Shown: one piece after another, positions 61,776 through 64,000 of the stretch | How the letters are laid out: every line of letters starts with the position of its first letter | How positions within the stretch are numbered: position 1 is the first letter of the stretch | From: Pseudomaricurvus sp. HS19 | Lineage (GTDB): Bacteria; Pseudomonadota; Gammaproteobacteria; Pseudomonadales; Cellvibrionaceae | Reading direction: 5' to 3' | DNA length: 64,000 nucleotides | Assembly: GCF_009857815.1 (NCBI RefSeq) | Contig: NZ_WVVW01000001.1 | Coordinates: forward strand, 992,001-1,056,000 | The notes under the pieces: model-generated | Told to the model about the DNA's origin: nothing | The model's input: the letters and a program-made list of their open reading frames with translations, nothing else | Database searches by the model: none | Made by a program: the position numbers and the translations under genes

Positions 61776-62456
61776 GTGAGACATTTCATCGCCATCACCG
61801 CACTGCTCGCCACTGCCCTGTCATTCACCACCGCTGTACAGGCACAGGAATACCGCTGGGTTTCCGACACTCTCTATGTTCCCATGCGCAGCGGCAAGGG
61901 TAACCAATACCGTATCATCGACTCCGCCGTACGTACCGGCACGCGTCTGAAGTTTATCTCCGAAGACAAGGAAGCCGGCTGGGTCGAAGTAGAAAATGCC
62001 AAGGGCCAGGTGGGCTTTATTCCCATCCAGTACATCATGGACCGCCCCACCGCCGCGATCCAGCTGGAAGCCACCAGCAAAAAGCTGCAGGACCTGCAGA
62101 ACAAATACAACGAGCTGAGAAACGAACTGCGCAACACCGACAGTACCCGCGCCGACCTGCACGATCAGCTGCAATCCGTCACAGCAGAGAACCAGAAGCT
62201 GACCACCGAACTGGATAATATCCGTCGCGTTTCCGCCGATGCCCTGAGCCTTAACAAGCGTCACCAGCAGCTGATGAAAGATCACCAGATCATGCAAACC
62301 GAAATGGATGTTCTCAAGGCGGACAACGAACGACTGCGCAAGGAAGACCGCAACACCTTCTTCCTCTATGGCGCCCTGGCAGTACTTTTGGGCGTAATCA
62401 TAGCGATCGTCGCTCCACTCCTGCGTCGCCGCAAACGCTTCTCCGAGTGGGCATAA
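61776..62456 (+). CDS. TIGR04211-type SH3-domain membrane protein
   Basis: A 226-residue protein: signal peptide (residues 1-22), bacterial SH3 domain (about 25-85, SDTLYVPMRSGKGNQYRII), a long coiled coil (about 95-195) and a C-terminal membrane helix followed by RRRKRFSEWA. This is the TIGR04211/YgiM-like plan. The start is GTG at 61776. An upstream start would put the signal peptide behind an unlikely tail. It ends 6 bases before the cyclophilin gene. Confidence 0.9.
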   Translation: MRHFIAITALLATALSFTTAVQAQEYRWVSDTLYVPMRSGKGNQYRIIDSAVRTGTRLKFISEDKEAGWVEVENAKGQVGFIPIQYIMDRPTAAIQLEATSKKLQDLQNKYNELRNELRNTDSTRADLHDQLQSVTAENQKLTTELDNIRRVSADALSLNKRHQQLMKDHQIMQTEMDVLKADNERLRKEDRNTFFLYGALAVLLGVIIAIVAPLLRRRKRFSEWA

Positions 62457-62462
62457 ACAGCC

Positions 62463-63062
62463 ATGCGAACTACAGTGAGTATCCTGCAAGCCTGTTGCCG
62501 GCAATGGCTGCTGGCAACACTCCTGCTCGGTAGTGTCTTCTGCGCGGTTACCACACAGGCAGAGCAGACCGGTGTGGCCCCGTCCCGGGTGACCCTGGAA
62601 ACTGACCTGGGCACGGTGGTACTGCAGCTGTATCCCGACAAGGCACCGGCCACCGTTGCCAACTTTTTGCAGTACGCCCGCGACGGTTTCTACGACCTCA
62701 CCATTTTCCACCGGGTGATTCCCGGCTTTGTGGTACAGGGTGGCGGGATGACCTATGATTTTGTGCGCAAGGAGACCCGCGATCCGGTTGTTAACGAATC
62801 GAACAACGGTCTGCTTAACCGTCGTGGCACCGTGGCCATGGCCCGCATGCGCGACCCGGACAGCGCCACCTCGCAGTTTTACGTCAACCTCGGCAATAAC
62901 AGCAATCTCAACCCTGTCAAAAAGCAGCCGGGTTACACCGTGTTTGGTGAAGTGGTTGAAGGCATGGATGTGATTGACCTGATCAGCATGGAGCCCACCG
63001 GCAGGTTCCGCGCCGAGGCTCCGGACACACCGGTACGCATTCTGAAAGTAACCATCGAGTGA
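62463..63062 (+). CDS. Periplasmic cyclophilin-type prolyl isomerase
   Basis: A 199-residue cyclophilin with a signal peptide (residues 1-35), so periplasmic like PpiA. The core FHRVIPGFVVQGGG and SATSQFYVNLGNNSNL carries the catalytic Arg and active-site Gln. It is coupled closely to the SH3-domain gene. Confidence 0.93.
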   Translation: MRTTVSILQACCRQWLLATLLLGSVFCAVTTQAEQTGVAPSRVTLETDLGTVVLQLYPDKAPATVANFLQYARDGFYDLTIFHRVIPGFVVQGGGMTYDFVRKETRDPVVNESNNGLLNRRGTVAMARMRDPDSATSQFYVNLGNNSNLNPVKKQPGYTVFGEVVEGMDVIDLISMEPTGRFRAEAPDTPVRILKVTIE

Positions 63063-63167
63063 CAATAGCCTGAATCGAGGAACGGCGACCGGCCCTTCGT
63101 GCTCCCATATACATCCAGTCGTCCCACCCTGTGCTATACACACTGAACCAGCAATAAGAGCGCAGCC

Positions 63168-63944
63168 ATGAACCCCACCCGCACCAGCCTCAGCGTCAAC
63201 CTCAATAAAATTGCCCTGCTGCGCAATTCCCGCGAAGGTAATTACCCGAGTGTGACTGCACACGCGGAGATCTGCCTTGCCGCCGGTGCTGACGGCATCA
63301 CCGTGCATCCGCGTCCCGACCAGCGCCACATCCGCCCCGGCGATGTTTACGATCTGGCGGCGCTGACCGCATCAATGCCCGTCATCGAGTTCAACATTGA
63401 GGGCAACCCTTTTGCCCCGGCGCAGGGCAGCTACCCCGGCTTTATGGAACTGGTGCGACAGACCCGCCCGGATCAGTGCACCCTGGTCCCGGACAGCGAC
63501 GACCAGCTTACCTCCGACCACGGATTCGACCTCACCCAGAGTGGCGACAAGCTGCGCCCCATTATTGACGAGCTGCATGAACTGGGGTGCCGCGTCAGCC
63601 TGTTTATGGACCCGGATCCCGCCCAGATACGCCTTGCCAAAGGCGTCGGCGCAGATCGTGTCGAACTCTATACCGGCCCCTACGCCCTCGCCCATAAAGA
63701 GCAGAGCGACAACCTGGACACACTGTTCCGCAGTTACCATGAAGCAACACTGGCCGCCGCAGAGGTGGGGCTGGGTGTAAACGCCGGCCACGATCTCAAT
63801 CTGGACAACCTGGCACGCTTCCTTGAGATTCCCGGAATCCTCGAAGTCTCTATCGGCCACGCCCTGACCGTCGACGCCATTGCCATGGGCATGGGTGAAG
63901 CCGTTAACCGCTACCGCCGCATCTGCCATCACGAGAACCGCTGA
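63168..63944 (+). CDS. pdxJ: Pyridoxine 5'-phosphate synthase
   Basis: A 258-residue PdxJ, condensing 1-deoxyxylulose-5-phosphate with the PdxA product to form pyridoxine phosphate. The N-terminal SVNLNKIALLRNSREGNYP and GADGITVHPRPDQRHI are hallmarks, as are FNIEGNP, and GLGVNAGHDLNLDNL near the C-terminus. It starts with ATG at 63168 after AGAGCGCAGCC. The last 56 bases of the window hold no further gene. Confidence 0.96.
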   Translation: MNPTRTSLSVNLNKIALLRNSREGNYPSVTAHAEICLAAGADGITVHPRPDQRHIRPGDVYDLAALTASMPVIEFNIEGNPFAPAQGSYPGFMELVRQTRPDQCTLVPDSDDQLTSDHGFDLTQSGDKLRPIIDELHELGCRVSLFMDPDPAQIRLAKGVGADRVELYTGPYALAHKEQSDNLDTLFRSYHEATLAAAEVGLGVNAGHDLNLDNLARFLEIPGILEVSIGHALTVDAIAMGMGEAVNRYRRICHHENR

Positions 63945-64000
63945 ACAGGTCGCGCGCCAGCCCCTCCCCCCTGCAACAGGAAAGCACAGGAGCAGAGCAT

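Noticed and set aside
61821-63329. 502-codon frame antisense to the SH3-domain gene, cyclophilin and pdxJ
   Set aside because: It crosses three well-supported genes and translates to a low-complexity Gly/Val/His-rich product.
1-64000. tRNA, rRNA, CRISPR arrays, insertion sequences, prophage or attachment sites
   Set aside because: I looked for cloverleaf-like GC stems with T-loop GTTC patterns, regularly spaced repeats and transposase or integrase motifs and found none that held up. Short RNA genes could still be missed by eye.

Overview
The window reads as chromosomal DNA of a free-living, probably marine or salt-adapted gammaproteobacterium. I infer this from gammaproteobacterial core genes in familiar neighbourhoods: nadB divergent from rpoE-rseA-rseC, sdhE/ygfX beside ygfZ, rapA, finR divergent from fpr, and rluB-scpB-scpA-yciO-rnaM. 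An ectoine breakdown operon and GC-rich wobble positions fit the same picture. The mix suggests the Pseudomonadales/Cellvibrionales side of the class, but I cannot name a genus. I see no rRNA, tRNA, CRISPR array, insertion sequence or prophage.

Layout. 1-4.3 kb: envelope-stress sigma factor operon (rpoE, rseA, rseC, all minus, with no rseB between rseA and rseC) and divergent nadB. 4.3-10.7 kb: ygfX-sdhE, ygfZ, ung, a long QueD-like protein and rapA, closed by a strong bidirectional terminator. 10.7-22.2 kb: mainly housekeeping genes and conserved unknowns (SMI1/KNR4-like protein, DUF3581 protein, finR/fpr, an exonuclease-GIY-YIG nuclease fusion, thioesterase, SIMPL lipoprotein, yaeQ, ybaN, slyD, yigZ, a YlqF-like GTPase). 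22.2-30.1 kb: MocA-like and XdhC-like cofactor genes, three short-chain dehydrogenases with VOC, NTF2-like and MaoC-like small enzymes, glpE, a DTW-domain tRNA-modification gene and a CbiX-like gene. 30.1-35.1 kb: arsenic operon arsR-acr3-permease-thioredoxin-GAPDH-arsJ, with a promoter/operator visible upstream. 35.1-39.2 kb: a small lipoprotein gene and a four-gene operon encoding only lipoproteins (LPP20, LpoB-like, COG3014-like, LPP20). 39.2-45 kb: cstA, a gamma-carbonic anhydrase, an MscS channel and a lone P450. 45-50.2 kb: ectoine degradation operon doeB2-doeD-doeA-doeC. 50.6-57.5 kb: a small unknown gene, a LEA14-like lipoprotein, polB, a DUF4156 lipoprotein, talB, rluB and scpB. 57.5-64 kb: scpA, yciO, rnaM, a VC0807-family membrane protein, yciI, an SH3-domain membrane protein, a periplasmic cyclophilin and pdxJ.

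Three groups act as systems. RpoE-RseA-RseC senses envelope stress, and a second sigma-E-type promoter lies directly upstream of rseA. The ars operon should export arsenite through Acr3 and arsenate as 1-arseno-3-phosphoglycerate through GAPDH/ArsJ, without a local arsenate reductase. The doe operon should convert ectoine to aspartate. The least understood group, and my best candidate for an undescribed system, is the all-lipoprotein operon at 35.7-39.2 kb. The DoeD aminotransferase also carries an odd four-cysteine cluster that deserves a look.
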